DNA from: Neobacillus bataviensis LMG 21833
Lineage (GTDB): Bacteria > Bacillota > Bacilli > Bacillales > Cytobacillaceae
DNA: 64,000 nucleotides
NCBI RefSeq assembly: GCF_000307875.1
Contig: NZ_AJLS01000055.1
Coordinates: forward strand, 1-64,000
Direction: 5' to 3'
Shown here: positions 42,342-51,679 of the stretch, one piece after another
How positions within the stretch are numbered: position 1 is the first letter of the stretch
How the letters are laid out: each line of letters begins with the position of its first letter
Notes under the pieces: model-generated
Seen by the model: only the letters and a program-made list of their open reading frames with translations
The model's database searches: none
What the model was told of the DNA's origin: nothing
Position numbers and translations under genes: made by a program

Positions 42342-42923
42342 TTATGCTATTGATAGACCAAAATCTGTTGCTAATGCTGCTAAACCACCTTGATAGCCGC
42401 TGCCAATTGCACTAAATTTCCATTCACCATTGTGGCGATATAATTCACCGACAACAATTGCTGTTTCAATTGAGAAGTCTTCTCCCAGGTCATAACGAAT
42501 AAGTTCTTCACCTGTAGTCTCGTTAAAAATACGAGCATATGCATTGCTGACTTGTCCAAAGTTCTGGTTTCTACTGTCAGCCTCGTGGATTGTAATTGTA
42601 AATGCAATCCGCTGCACGTTTGCAGGAACCGCCGTTAGATTAATTTTTACTTGTTCGTCATCACCGTCACCTGCACCAGTGCGATTGTCTCCGGTATGTA
42701 CTACAGCACCGCCTGCTCCTTGTGGATTATTGTAAAAAACAAAATCCGCTTCAGTCGAAACTTTTCCACTCTCGCTTAAAAGGAATACAGATGAATCTAG
42801 GTCAAAATCGCTTCCGCCATCATATTTATTCGTATCCCAGCCAAGCCCGACCACAACATTTGTCAGCCCCGGATTTGTTTTTGTTAGATCAACTTTCTGT
42901 CCTTTTGATAAACTAACTGCCAT
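42342..42923 (-). CDS. TerD family calcium-binding stress protein (first gene of cluster)
   Basis: A 193-residue TerD domain with both calcium motifs ('[12 protein letters not shown]', '[21 protein letters not shown]'). ATG 42923 has GGAGG. It is the promoter-proximal gene, behind an ECF-type promoter. It corresponds to the yceC/yceD genes of B. subtilis, which respond to envelope stress and SigB. Confidence 0.94.
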   Translation of the reverse strand: MAVSLSKGQKVDLTKTNPGLTNVVVGLGWDTNKYDGGSDFDLDSSVFLLSESGKVSTEADFVFYNNPQGAGGAVVHTGDNRTGAGDGDDEQVKINLTAVPANVQRIAFTITIHEADSRNQNFGQVSNAYARIFNETTGEELIRYDLGEDFSIETAIVVGELYRHNGEWKFSAIGSGYQGGLAALATDFGLSIA

Positions 42924-42956
42924 TTTTTCATTCCTCCATATTGTTAATAGTCTATT

Positions 42957-42983
42957 TACGAGTCTCTCTCAAAAAAGGTTTCA
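42957..42983 (-). promoter_or_regulatory. ECF sigma-factor (SigW/SigM-type) promoter of the ter operon
   Basis: Minus-strand TGAAAC (42983-42978), 17 bp, CGTA (42960-42957). Both elements match the B. subtilis SigW/SigM/SigX consensus. The B. subtilis yce operon is known to use these factors, so the match is expected. Confidence 0.75.
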
Positions 42984-43029
42984 TTTTATTATAATTAATT
43001 ATTTCCTTGCCCATTCACTAGCATAAAAA

Positions 43030-43623
43030 CTAACTCATCCACTTTGGCGGTGTATTTTTCGCCCAATAAATAGTTCCCAGATCATGGTGGCTTTGGAAAT
43101 CATCGTGGTAAGTATGGTAATGAAAATTAAACCAATAGCCTGATTTTGGCGGATTATCTCTTCTTACATGGAACCGTAAAATATCTTTTCCTGTTTTACC
43201 GTTTTTAATATTAAAAATTTTCTCAGAAACTCCCGCACTCGGCTGCTCAGTGATGGTAAGATTTTTTAAATCTTCTTCCGGAAAGTGTGACGCTGTTTCA
43301 GCTAGTGCCTTTTCGATATTCGGCAAAATAATTTCACGAAATTCATTTTCTATCACAGGCTTAATTCGTGTACCAAATTTCTGATAGGACTGAATTTCTG
43401 CCTGCTTCATTAATTCTTCCATAAACTCTTCTCTATTAAACTCTGATTCTTCGAAAAATCGATTCTTTTGCGTGACACTATTTTCTACTGCTGTAGTTTC
43501 AAAGGCATCCCGATCTTGAAGATTCTCAGCGTTTACCGAGTTCATTAATTGCGTTGGCGTAACAAGGCCGAAGGTTAAAATGGAAATCATTACAAACAGT
43601 GATTTACGAAGCCACTTAGTCAT
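43030..43623 (-). CDS. ypjP: YpjP-like secreted protein
   Basis: A 197-residue protein with an N-terminal signal (1-31, 'SLFVMISILTFGLVTPTQLM'), a helical middle and a conserved C-terminus 'FHVRRDNPPKSGYWFNFHYH' ending 'NTPPKWMS'. The histidine-rich tail could bind metal. It matches YpjP of B. subtilis, which also lies near thyB/dfrA. Function is unknown. Confidence 0.9.
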   Translation of the reverse strand: MTKWLRKSLFVMISILTFGLVTPTQLMNSVNAENLQDRDAFETTAVENSVTQKNRFFEESEFNREEFMEELMKQAEIQSYQKFGTRIKPVIENEFREIILPNIEKALAETASHFPEEDLKNLTITEQPSAGVSEKIFNIKNGKTGKDILRFHVRRDNPPKSGYWFNFHYHTYHDDFQSHHDLGTIYWAKNTPPKWMS

Positions 43624-43771
43624 CTCTACATCACACCTTTATCTATTGAAAAATACAAATATAACATTTCTTACAAAATATTATACTTCTTTTTTTGAAA
43701 AAATGGAAAAATCAGTTTGAACAATTTTCAAAATTTTAATTTATTGATAATACTAGATTCCCTAAAAAACA

Positions 43772-43799
43772 TAAAAAAAGAGGACGTCTAATGACATCC
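43772..43799 (-). terminator. Terminator after brxA
   Basis: Minus-strand GGATGTC-ATTA-GACGTCC followed by TCTTTTTTT, directly after the stop codon at 43804. Confidence 0.85.
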
Positions 43800-43803
43800 C
43801 CCT

Positions 43804-44238
43804 TTAGCAATGAGCTTCAAACGCTCCCATTAAATTTTGCATTACCGCTTCCATTGGCATCCCTTCGATATCGTGGCGGGGAATGAAATGGACAACCTTT
43901 TTATCCTTTACTAGTGCCATCGATGGTGAGGAAGGTTCAATTCCTCCGAAAAACTCACGCATTTTCGCAGTCGCTTCTTTATCTTGACCGGCAAAAACGG
44001 TTACTAAATGTTCCGGTTTTTTCTCACTGTTTAACACGGCTTGTGTGGCAGCAGGACGAGCAAGACCAGCGGCACAGCCGCATACAGAATTCACAACAAC
44101 TAGTGCTGTCCCGTTGGTTTTATCCATAAAATTCTCAACGTCCTCCGCTGTTGAGAGCTCGGCGAACCCAGCCCTTGTTAGCTCTTCACGCATCGGCAGC
44201 ACCATTTGTTTCATATATTCTTCATAGGCATTTGACAT
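43804..44238 (-). CDS. brxA: Bacilliredoxin (BrxA/YphP family)
   Basis: A 144-residue thioredoxin-fold protein that removes bacillithiol from oxidised proteins. The active site is C53-G-C55 ('NSVCGCAAG'), the CxC form of this family. The cis-proline loop is also present. ATG 44238; monocistronic with its own terminator. Two paralogues (YphP and YqiW) usually occur. Confidence 0.95.
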   Translation of the reverse strand: MSNAYEEYMKQMVLPMREELTRAGFAELSTAEDVENFMDKTNGTALVVVNSVCGCAAGLARPAATQAVLNSEKKPEHLVTVFAGQDKEATAKMREFFGGIEPSSPSMALVKDKKVVHFIPRHDIEGMPMEAVMQNLMGAFEAHC

Positions 44239-44294
44239 GTTAGATCACTCCGTTTCTCTTTTTAAGAATACTATAGGATTGGCTAATTACAAAA

Positions 44295-45434
44295 TTACTG
44301 TTCTAATTTTCTGGCTTCAGTCATTTGCTTCCAAACAGAACCCTTTGCTTCCTCGCCGCCTTCAATTCTTTCAATCGCCATTTTGATTTGCAGGCTCACT
44401 TCAAATTCAGGGTCATTTTCAGCTGCTTTTAACGCCGGTAGTGACGCCCGGTCACCCACCTCGTATAAAAACATTGCTGCCCGCCAGCGCACCAATTTGC
44501 TGGAATCGCGCAACGCCATTGCCATTTCCACCGCCGCTTCCGGAAAGCCTAAATCTGACAAGCAATCGCCTGCGGTTCTCCTCACGGTGACGGTTTTGTC
44601 CTTTAATGCCCGATATAACAGTGGCAGTACTTCCTGTTCTTTAATCATGCCAAGATAGACAGTCGCTAATCTCCGAATCGATGGCTTCTCATCTGCTAAG
44701 GCTTTTTCAAGGACAGGTAAATCCACCAATTCCGGGTCATCCATTTGCTCGAGCAGCTGGTAGCGAATCTGCCAGTCCGGATTTTCGAGATCCCCAACCG
44801 TTACTTTTTTATTTGCACGTTTCGTTTTCTGGACGGTCACAGATGCAGAACCACTTGTTTGCGCTTTTGTGACAAGGGCTTCAAGCCGATCTTTTGGATA
44901 GGCTGCAATTAATTCATCGACAACCTCTTGGCCAATTTGATCGAACTCACCGTAACGGACACCTTGATTTTGCCATTTTCTTAGCAGTATATAATTGTCT
45001 TCGGGAAGCTGTGCCCGCTCCCTTGCCTTTAAAAAGTATTCCGGCATGCCAAACCTGCGTTCAGTCGAGCTATCTGTCAGCTTCACCTGGAGCGGAATCT
45101 CCTTAAACATTTGGATTTCAACCTTTATTTCACCAAAATGTTCATCTATCATATTAGACGAAGCAGTTTCATCAGCTTTTTCACCAAATGCTTGGCGGAC
45201 TTGCGGCAATAGTTCCTTCCAGTCATATTTCGCATTTCGTTCCACAGCAAGAAAGTCAGCTACATGATACACGCCTTTAATTCCCTCAATTTGTAAAATC
45301 GACTGAATGATGGCCGGTGCATCAACAGATGTTTCCTTCTTATAATTATGACTTTTCCCCATTGGCAGCTCTTGATCTAAATTGATTTTCATGGTATTCG
45401 GACTTGGCGTTGGTTCTATTGCCTTAATTTTCAC
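44295..45434 (-). CDS. ypgR: YpgR: NifU-N-like plus HEAT-repeat protein (virulence factor C family)
   Basis: A 379-residue protein. Residues 1-85 match the NifU/Nfu N-terminal scaffold domain ('IKAIEPTPSPNTMKINLD'). Residues about 220-370 are HEAT repeats ('RYQLLEQMDDPELVDLPVLEKAL' and three further copies). GTG 45434 has AAGGTGATT. The family is called conserved virulence factor C in staphylococci; a role in iron-sulfur or protein-complex handling is inferred from the domains. Confidence 0.9.
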   Translation of the reverse strand: MKIKAIEPTPSPNTMKINLDQELPMGKSHNYKKETSVDAPAIIQSILQIEGIKGVYHVADFLAVERNAKYDWKELLPQVRQAFGEKADETASSNMIDEHFGEIKVEIQMFKEIPLQVKLTDSSTERRFGMPEYFLKARERAQLPEDNYILLRKWQNQGVRYGEFDQIGQEVVDELIAAYPKDRLEALVTKAQTSGSASVTVQKTKRANKKVTVGDLENPDWQIRYQLLEQMDDPELVDLPVLEKALADEKPSIRRLATVYLGMIKEQEVLPLLYRALKDKTVTVRRTAGDCLSDLGFPEAAVEMAMALRDSSKLVRWRAAMFLYEVGDRASLPALKAAENDPEFEVSLQIKMAIERIEGGEEAKGSVWKQMTEARKLEQ

Positions 45435-45518
45435 CACAATCACCTTATTCTTATGTTTTCTATTACAAGTTTATCATATTGGTAATGGTACGTTCATGGG
45501 ATATGCTTTAACATGTCC

Positions 45519-47402
45519 TTAGTCAGCGAGCTCAGCAAGATAGGACCAGCGTTCGATTAAATGCTCGAGCTTTTCGTTCAAGGCTGTTTCTTGTTTCAGT
45601 AATTCCTGCGCCTTTGTAAAATCACTGCCTACCCTTCCCAGTTCCTCCGATACCGCTTCAAGGCTAGCCTCCGTCGCCGCAATCACATCGTCTATCTCTT
45701 CCCATTCTTTCGTCTCCTTAAAGGTCAACTTTTTCTTCTTTTCCTTTCCATCCGCTTTGTATGATGGTGTGGACTTTGTTACTGCTTTTTGCACATCTAT
45801 GGCCATTTCTTTTTCAAGATGTTCGCTGTAATTTCCGTAAAAAGAGGCAATTACCCCTTCTCCACGTAAAATCAACAGCTGTTCCGCCACTTTATCAAGG
45901 AAATAACGGTCATGCGACACGGTGATGACAACTCCAGGGAATTCTTCCAGATAGTCCTCAAGTACCGTTAATGTTTGGGTATCAAGGTCATTTGTCGGCT
46001 CGTCCAATAAGAGAACATTAGGTGCAGACATTAACAGTTTCAGCAGGTAAAGACGTCGCTTTTCTCCTCCGGATAGTTTGCGAATGGGCGTACCATGTGT
46101 AAAAGGAGGGAAAAGAAAGCGCTCAAGCATTTGCGCTGCTGAAATGGTCTTACCATCGGAGGTTTCCACAATCTCAGCCGTTTCTTTAATATATTCAATC
46201 ATCCGTTTATTCTCATCCATATCTTCGCTTTCTTGCGTATAGTATGCGATTTTAACGGTTTGTCCCATGATAAATTCGCCTTCATCAAGTGAAATTTTCC
46301 TTGCAAGGATATTTAATAATGTTGACTTTCCGGCACCATTCCTGCCAATGATCCCAATCCTATCCCCTGGTTTGACGAGTAAATCGAAGTGATTTAGAAT
46401 GACTTTTTCCTCGTAGTGCTTAGAAGCATCCTTCAATTCAAAAACCTGTTTCCCAAGCCTGCTGCCATTTAACGAAATATCCAGTTTTTCTCCGTTCGAC
46501 TTTCCACCGGAAAGCTTGTCATCAAGCTCTTCAAAGCGCTGGATTCGAGCCTTTTGTTTCGTGCTTCTCGCCTGAGCACCACGCCGCATCCACTCAAGCT
46601 CCCTACGGAAGAGATTTTTTCTTTTTTCAAATGTGGCCGCTTCATTTTCCTCGCGAATCGCCTTTGCTTCTAAAAAGGCTGCATAGTTTCCTTTGTAACT
46701 GTAAAGATTGCCGCCGTCCAATTCAAACATCCGGTTGGCTACCCGGTCTAAAAAGTAGCGGTCATGAGTAACTAGCAAAATGGAGCCATTATATCTACTT
46801 AAGTATTCTTCCAACCATTTAACAGAATCAAAATCGAGATGGTTCGTCGGCTCGTCTAAAATGAGTAAATCCGGCTCGGCAATTAATACTTGTGCTAATG
46901 CTACCCGCTTTTTTTGGCCCCCTGAAAGTTCTCCTATTTTTTTGGTAAAATCCTCAATCCCCAATTTCATTAAAATGGCCTTGGCATTTGTACTGGCATT
47001 CCAGGCATTCAATGCATCCATTTGTTTTTGTAATTGAAAAAGTTCCTCTTGAACCTTCACATCGTTTGGAGACAAATTAAGATTTAATAACGTCTTTTCG
47101 TAATTACGCATTAATTTTAAAATTGGCGCATCACCATGAAAAACCTGCTCCAATACCGTTTTATCTTCATCTAACTCTGGTCTTTGATCTAAAAACGAAA
47201 TCGAATAATCTTTACCGGTGATGATCTTTCCTGCGTCAGGTGCATCCAGCCCGGCAATAATTTTTAATAAGGATGATTTACCGGTTCCATTAATTCCGAT
47301 TAGACCGACGCGCTCTTTTTCAGTAATCGTAAAGGAAATTTCGTTAAAAAGCTGTTTCTCACCATATGTTTTTGAAACATTTTCCACTGTCAGCATTTTC
47401 AT
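45519..47402 (-). CDS. ABC-F family ATPase (YfmR/Uup type)
   Basis: A 627-residue soluble twin ATPase. Walker A motifs 'GINGTGKSS' and 'GRNGAGKST', signatures 'LSGGQKKR' and 'LSGGEKRR', Walker B/Asp 'DEPTNHLD' and 'DEPTNDLD' are all intact. The interdomain linker is charged, and a C-terminal coiled coil (about 570-627) marks the Uup/YfmR branch, which frees stalled ribosomes. The ATG overlaps the ypgQ stop (ATGA). Confidence 0.9.
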   Translation of the reverse strand: MKMLTVENVSKTYGEKQLFNEISFTITEKERVGLIGINGTGKSSLLKIIAGLDAPDAGKIITGKDYSISFLDQRPELDEDKTVLEQVFHGDAPILKLMRNYEKTLLNLNLSPNDVKVQEELFQLQKQMDALNAWNASTNAKAILMKLGIEDFTKKIGELSGGQKKRVALAQVLIAEPDLLILDEPTNHLDFDSVKWLEEYLSRYNGSILLVTHDRYFLDRVANRMFELDGGNLYSYKGNYAAFLEAKAIREENEAATFEKRKNLFRRELEWMRRGAQARSTKQKARIQRFEELDDKLSGGKSNGEKLDISLNGSRLGKQVFELKDASKHYEEKVILNHFDLLVKPGDRIGIIGRNGAGKSTLLNILARKISLDEGEFIMGQTVKIAYYTQESEDMDENKRMIEYIKETAEIVETSDGKTISAAQMLERFLFPPFTHGTPIRKLSGGEKRRLYLLKLLMSAPNVLLLDEPTNDLDTQTLTVLEDYLEEFPGVVITVSHDRYFLDKVAEQLLILRGEGVIASFYGNYSEHLEKEMAIDVQKAVTKSTPSYKADGKEKKKKLTFKETKEWEEIDDVIAATEASLEAVSEELGRVGSDFTKAQELLKQETALNEKLEHLIERWSYLAELAD

Positions 47403-48055
47403 AAGTCTTGTCCATCCCATTCTTGATAAAATTGTTCTAAAAATAAGGCCATCATCTGCTGTCGGCTCTCTGCCAATTTTTTTGCGGTATTTGTATTCAA
47501 CAAGTCCTTTAATTTCAACAACTTTTCATAGAAGTGATGAATGCTCGTTGACTTTCCTTTCCGATATTCCTCTACTGTCATTTCTTCTCTGACGTTGATG
47601 GAAGGATCATAAATCGGCTGTCCTTTTTTACCGCCATAGGCAAACGCCCTAGCAATGCCAATCGCCCCAATCGCATCTAATCGGTCAGCATCCTGAACAA
47701 TTTTCGCTTCCACCGTTTCAAGCTCCGTTTTTCTACCGCCTTTATATGAAATCGATTCGATTATTTCTGTAATATGGTTTTTAACCTCTTCAGGGAGGAT
47801 GATTGTTTGGAAAAATAAAGCTAATTTCGCCATGCCTGCTGCCGCACTATCGTTCAATTTTTCATCCGGTATGTCATGGAGAAGCGCCGCCATTTCAATA
47901 ATAAATGGATCTCCAGTCATTTCTTCTTTGCAAATATGTAAAGCATTACGGCGGACGCGGTCGACATGGAACCAATCGTGACCGGTAGCATCCTCTCCTA
48001 ATTCAACCTGGACAAATTTTTCTGTAGTCTCTATGATTTGATTTTTCAAACTCAA
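47399..48055 (-). CDS. ypgQ: HD-domain phosphohydrolase (YpgQ family)
   Basis: A 218-residue metal-dependent hydrolase. 'HDWFHVDRV' and 'AALLHDIPDEK' form the HD site and 'IVQDADRLDAIG' the last aspartate. YpgQ of B. subtilis has been described as a nucleotide pyrophosphohydrolase. The start is TTG 48055 (or TTG 48049). It is the first gene of the ypgQ-ABC-F pair and lies behind a tandem repeat. Confidence 0.9.
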   Translation of the reverse strand: MSLKNQIIETTEKFVQVELGEDATGHDWFHVDRVRRNALHICKEEMTGDPFIIEMAALLHDIPDEKLNDSAAAGMAKLALFFQTIILPEEVKNHITEIIESISYKGGRKTELETVEAKIVQDADRLDAIGAIGIARAFAYGGKKGQPIYDPSINVREEMTVEEYRKGKSTSIHHFYEKLLKLKDLLNTNTAKKLAESRQQMMALFLEQFYQEWDGQDL

Positions 48056-48120
48056 ACACCTACCTTCATCAATGCTATTTTATCATGAATTGGGAGGTTT
48101 GATAAAAGGCTTTGCGGCTG

Positions 48121-48288
48121 TTTGGCGGAATTATTAGCTGTTTTGGCGGAATTCGCTCGAACTTTGGCGGAATTACCAATATATTTGGCGGAATCCCATC
48201 CAACTTTGGCGGAATTACCAATATATTTGGCAGAATCCCATCCAACTTTGGCGGAATTATCAATCGGTTTGGCGGAATAAAAAAAATT
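48121..48288. repeat. Eight tandem 21-bp repeats
   Basis: Eight consecutive units of exactly 21 bp, each beginning TTTGGCGGAAT (unit 6 has TTTGGCAGAAT) and followed by 10 variable bases. Units 3-4 and 5-6 form a duplicated 42-bp pair. The array fills the gap between the second degV gene and ypgQ. In one frame it reads FGGI-x-x-x over and over, but there is no ribosome binding site. Confidence 0.9.
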
Positions 48289-48324
48289 CCGCGAAATCCA
48301 TCCGCGAAATTTTTGCGTAAAACA

Positions 48325-49173
48325 TTATTTCAATCCATTAAACCAGCTAATCCCAAGGGTGTTCTCTCCTGCATGAACACCGATTACCGCTCCCAGCGGA
48401 CAACAGATGATTCGAACTTGCGGGAATTGTTCTTTCAGTTCTGCTTGCCATTCCTCCGCATGTTCTTCATGTAAACCATACAAAATATATACTTCTTTAA
48501 ATTGGTATTTTTCATAGGATAATCGGAAGTAATCAAGGATTTTTTCTTTAGCCTTTTTCTCCCCCCTAACCTTTTCCTTCACTTCTAATGCTCCCTCGAC
48601 TATTGAAATGATCGGTTTCACATTTAACATACTTCCAAGGAAAAATTGCAGCCCTGACATCCGGCCGCCACGATGAAGCTGCTCTAAACTGCCAACCAAA
48701 ACATAGGTCTCATTCGTATCCCTTATTAGTTCCAATTCTTCGATGACTGATTCAACACTATGACCAGCGGCTAATAATTCCATTCCCTTTTTTAATAATG
48801 CCGACATTGGATAAGTAAGAATATGTGAATCAAAAGTTGTGACCGGAATATCAACAAGCTTTGCTGCCTGCTCGCTTGATGATACTGTACCGCTTAATTT
48901 CCCCGAAATGAGAACAGTGATAATTTGGTCGTAGTCTTTCGCTAGCCGCTCATATAATGAATGAAACGCGCCTACGGATGGCTGCGATGTCATCGGTGGA
49001 TTTTTTAAATGTTTTAATCGCTCAAATAACTGGTTTGGCGTTAAATCAATCCCATCGGAAAATTCCTCACCATCAAGCAATACTGTTAATGGAATCGTAT
49101 ATAAATCCGGGTGATTTTGTAGTTCATCATCTAAATAGGCTGTACTATCGGTAACCCACGCCGTCCTAATCAT
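48325..49173 (-). CDS. DegV family fatty-acid-binding protein (copy 2)
   Basis: A 282-residue paralogue of the DegV protein at 23406. 'WVTDSTAYL', 'PPMTSQPSVGAFHSLY' and the C-terminal 'GVHAGENTLGISWF' are family motifs. Its lipid pocket probably differs in chain preference. ATG 49173 with GGGGGAG is preferred to the ATG six bases upstream. Confidence 0.92.
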   Translation of the reverse strand: MIRTAWVTDSTAYLDDELQNHPDLYTIPLTVLLDGEEFSDGIDLTPNQLFERLKHLKNPPMTSQPSVGAFHSLYERLAKDYDQIITVLISGKLSGTVSSSEQAAKLVDIPVTTFDSHILTYPMSALLKKGMELLAAGHSVESVIEELELIRDTNETYVLVGSLEQLHRGGRMSGLQFFLGSMLNVKPIISIVEGALEVKEKVRGEKKAKEKILDYFRLSYEKYQFKEVYILYGLHEEHAEEWQAELKEQFPQVRIICCPLGAVIGVHAGENTLGISWFNGLK

Positions 49174-49265
49174 GGTCATCTCCCCCTTGTTTTAGTACGA
49201 GGTCTTAAGATCTAGTTAGTAACATCGTACCCTTTATTTCCAATATTGTAAATATTTAATCGCAC

Positions 49266-49295
49266 AAAATAAAACCAGCTAATAAAAGCTGGTTT
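49266..49295 (-). terminator. Terminator after the gene at 49294
   Basis: Minus-strand AAACCAGCT-TTTATT-AGCTGGTTT followed by TATTTTG; the stem overlaps the stop codon. Confidence 0.88.
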
Positions 49296-49824
49296 ATTCC
49301 ATTTGCACAAAGATAAGCAGGTACAGCTGTTCTAAGCTTATCATCATGAAATTGATCATTTCAACCAAGTCATCCATTTGGTCTTCAGTAATCAATCGGT
49401 CAAATTCCACTGTAATAAGTGTAGATTTTGTCTTTTTCATTTCTAATGGGTTTTGATTAACTGAAAAAGTAATTTTTCTATCTGTCCCCCATGTATCTTG
49501 AAGGATAGCTTTTATGGTTTGATAATCAATCTCCTCTTCATGTTCAAGCGAAAACCCGAGCCTCACAAAACAGCCGGCATGCTGCTCTTGTAACGCGTTT
49601 GAGAGAAGCTCCGCAGCCAAATTAGCAAGTCTTGATTCCATTTCAATTTTTGCCATGACAGGGTGATGCGGTAATTGGAAAGATATATCAAACTGTCGGG
49701 ACATTTTAGCCATATTAATGACATCGTTACGGTCTATGATAACGATTTCGCCGTCTATGTCCTTATCATAAAGCGCCCCTTCTATAACCACCTTCATATT
49801 ATCGAAGGCTGTTGGATCAAACAT
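49294..49824 (-). CDS. Unknown protein next to fhs
   Basis: A 176-residue acidic soluble protein from ATG 49824 (AAAAGGAGTT). The central part 'LLSNALQEQHAGCFVRLGFSLE' and the tail 'LEQLYLLIFVQ' are helical. It begins 17 bp after the fhs stop and ends in a terminator, so it is co-transcribed with fhs. I do not recognise the family, and no catalytic motif is apparent. Confidence 0.7.
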   Translation of the reverse strand: MFDPTAFDNMKVVIEGALYDKDIDGEIVIIDRNDVINMAKMSRQFDISFQLPHHPVMAKIEMESRLANLAAELLSNALQEQHAGCFVRLGFSLEHEEEIDYQTIKAILQDTWGTDRKITFSVNQNPLEMKKTKSTLITVEFDRLITEDQMDDLVEMINFMMISLEQLYLLIFVQME

Positions 49825-49840
49825 ATAGGATAACTCCTTT

Positions 49841-51529
49841 TTAGAAAAGCCCGACTGCATTTCCATTTTCATCTACATCCATATTTAAGGCGGCCGGTTT
49901 TTTAGGAAGACCCGGCATGGTCATAACTTCGCCTGTTAAGGCAACAATAAATCCAGCTCCAATAGATGGTTTAAATTCCCTAATAGTCACGGTGAAATCC
50001 GTTGGTCTGCCGAGCTTCGTCGGATCATCCGACAAGGAATACTGGGATTTCGCCATACAAATGGCCAAATTAGACCAGCCAAACTTTTCAAAATCAATTA
50101 ATTGTTTTTTAGCTTTTGGTGAAAACTCGACATCCTTCCCGCCATAAACCTTTTGAACAATCGTTTGAATCTTTTGTTCAAGCGAATCAGATAAGTCGTA
50201 TAACGGATGGAAATTGTTCTTTTCTTTTTCAATTACTTCTAAAAGCTTATTAGCAAGCTCAATTCCGCCTAGGCCGCCCTTTTCCCAGACCTCTGTTAAG
50301 GCAACAACCACATTCTCTCTATCACACCACTCTAATAATGTTTGCACTTCTAAATCGGTGTCAGTGATAAATTTATTGATGGCAACCACAACTGGTAATC
50401 CAAAGCTTTTAATTGTTTCAATATGCTTTTGAAGATTTGCAAATCCTAGTGTAAGGGATGGGATGTTTTCTTTAGCTAATTCTGTTTTCGCCACACCGCC
50501 ATGCATTTTCAAGGCTCGTATGGTCGCAACGACAACAACTGCCTCCGGTTTAATCCCGGCACTTCTCGCTTTTATATGTAAAAACTTTTCTGCACCTAGA
50601 TCCGCTCCAAAGCCGCCTTCGGTAATGACATAGTCAGCTAACTTAGCTGCCGCCGTAGTGGCAATCACACTGTTGCAGCCATGGGCAATATTAGCAAATG
50701 GTCCGCCATGAATGAGTGCCGGAGTATGTTCAATCGTTTGGACAAGATTTGGTTTAACCGCCTCTTTTAATAATAATGTTAAGGCTCCTTCGACTCCAAG
50801 ATCGCCAACCGTAACAGGTTCCTTGTTCACATTATAAGCAACTACCATCCGCGCTAGTCGCAATTTTAGATCCTTTAAATCAGTCGCTAAACATAATACA
50901 GCCATTATTTCTGATGCGACCGTAATATCAAAGCCATCTTCTCTTGGGACACCTTGAAGTGGTCCGCCAAGTCCAATTATCACCTTTCTTAAGGCACGAT
51001 CATTTAAATCGACAGCCCGTTTCCAGACGATGCGGCGCTGGTCAATGTGCAGTTCATTTCCTTGCTGAAGATGATTATCGATTAAGGCTGCGAGGGCATT
51101 GTTTGCAGTCGTAATCGCATGAAGATCGCCAGTGAAGTGCAGGTTTATGTCTTCCATTGGCAAAACTTGTGAATAGCCCCCGCCGGTTGCTCCGCCTTTA
51201 ATCCCCATTGTCGGACCTAAGGAAGGTTCCCGCATCGCAATCATTACTTTTTTGCCAATACGATTAAAAGCATCCGCAAGCCCTACGGTAACTGTCGATT
51301 TTCCCTCACCCGCAGGAGTTGGATTTATCGAGGTAACAAGAATAACTTTCCCACTCACTTTTGTCTTTATTTTACTTAGCGCTTCATTGGAAATTTTCGC
51401 TTTGTATTTACCATAAAGCTCGAGATCATCCTCTGTTAATCCAATTTTTTTAGCTATTTCTACGATTGGTTTCATTGTAGACGCTTGTGCAATTTCAATG
51501 TCTGATTTCACTGATGTTTTCATAGCCAC
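49841..51529 (-). CDS. fhs: Formate-tetrahydrofolate ligase
   Basis: Makes 10-formyl-tetrahydrofolate from formate, ATP and THF. About 562 residues contain the P-loop '[15 protein letters not shown]' and '[15 protein letters not shown]'. The start is GTG 51529 behind GGGGGATTAAT; ATG 51523 is the alternative. It belongs to one-carbon metabolism, like the nearby metA on the other strand, from which it diverges. Confidence 0.95.
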   Translation of the reverse strand: MAMKTSVKSDIEIAQASTMKPIVEIAKKIGLTEDDLELYGKYKAKISNEALSKIKTKVSGKVILVTSINPTPAGEGKSTVTVGLADAFNRIGKKVMIAMREPSLGPTMGIKGGATGGGYSQVLPMEDINLHFTGDLHAITTANNALAALIDNHLQQGNELHIDQRRIVWKRAVDLNDRALRKVIIGLGGPLQGVPREDGFDITVASEIMAVLCLATDLKDLKLRLARMVVAYNVNKEPVTVGDLGVEGALTLLLKEAVKPNLVQTIEHTPALIHGGPFANIAHGCNSVIATTAAAKLADYVITEGGFGADLGAEKFLHIKARSAGIKPEAVVVVATIRALKMHGGVAKTELAKENIPSLTLGFANLQKHIETIKSFGLPVVVAINKFITDTDLEVQTLLEWCDRENVVVALTEVWEKGGLGGIELANKLLEVIEKEKNNFHPLYDLSDSLEQKIQTIVQKVYGGKDVEFSPKAKKQLIDFEKFGWSNLAICMAKSQYSLSDDPTKLGRPTDFTVTIREFKPSIGAGFIVALTGEVMTMPGLPKKPAALNMDVDENGNAVGLF

Positions 51530-51679
51530 ATTAATCCCCCACATTCAGCATTTATAATTCCCTACTTTTTCATTGTATCAAAAAGGCGCTTTCATTCCGA
51601 TTATTAATTGTGAACAAATTATTATCTTTTCTGAATTTATAATAATGTTTATAATGGAATTAAAAAGGGGGAGGATTAC

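Noticed and set aside
48121..48288. Tandem array as a CRISPR
   Set aside because: Period is only 21 bp with an 11-bp core and partly duplicated 'spacers'; no cas genes are near.
48112..48474. Plus-strand frame through the 21-bp repeats
   Set aside because: It is just the repeat read as FGGI-x-x-x, with no ribosome binding site, and runs into the antisense of degV.
51530..51679. SAM riboswitch or T-box before metA
   Set aside because: The divergent gap is too short and contains no terminator hairpin or T-box sequence.
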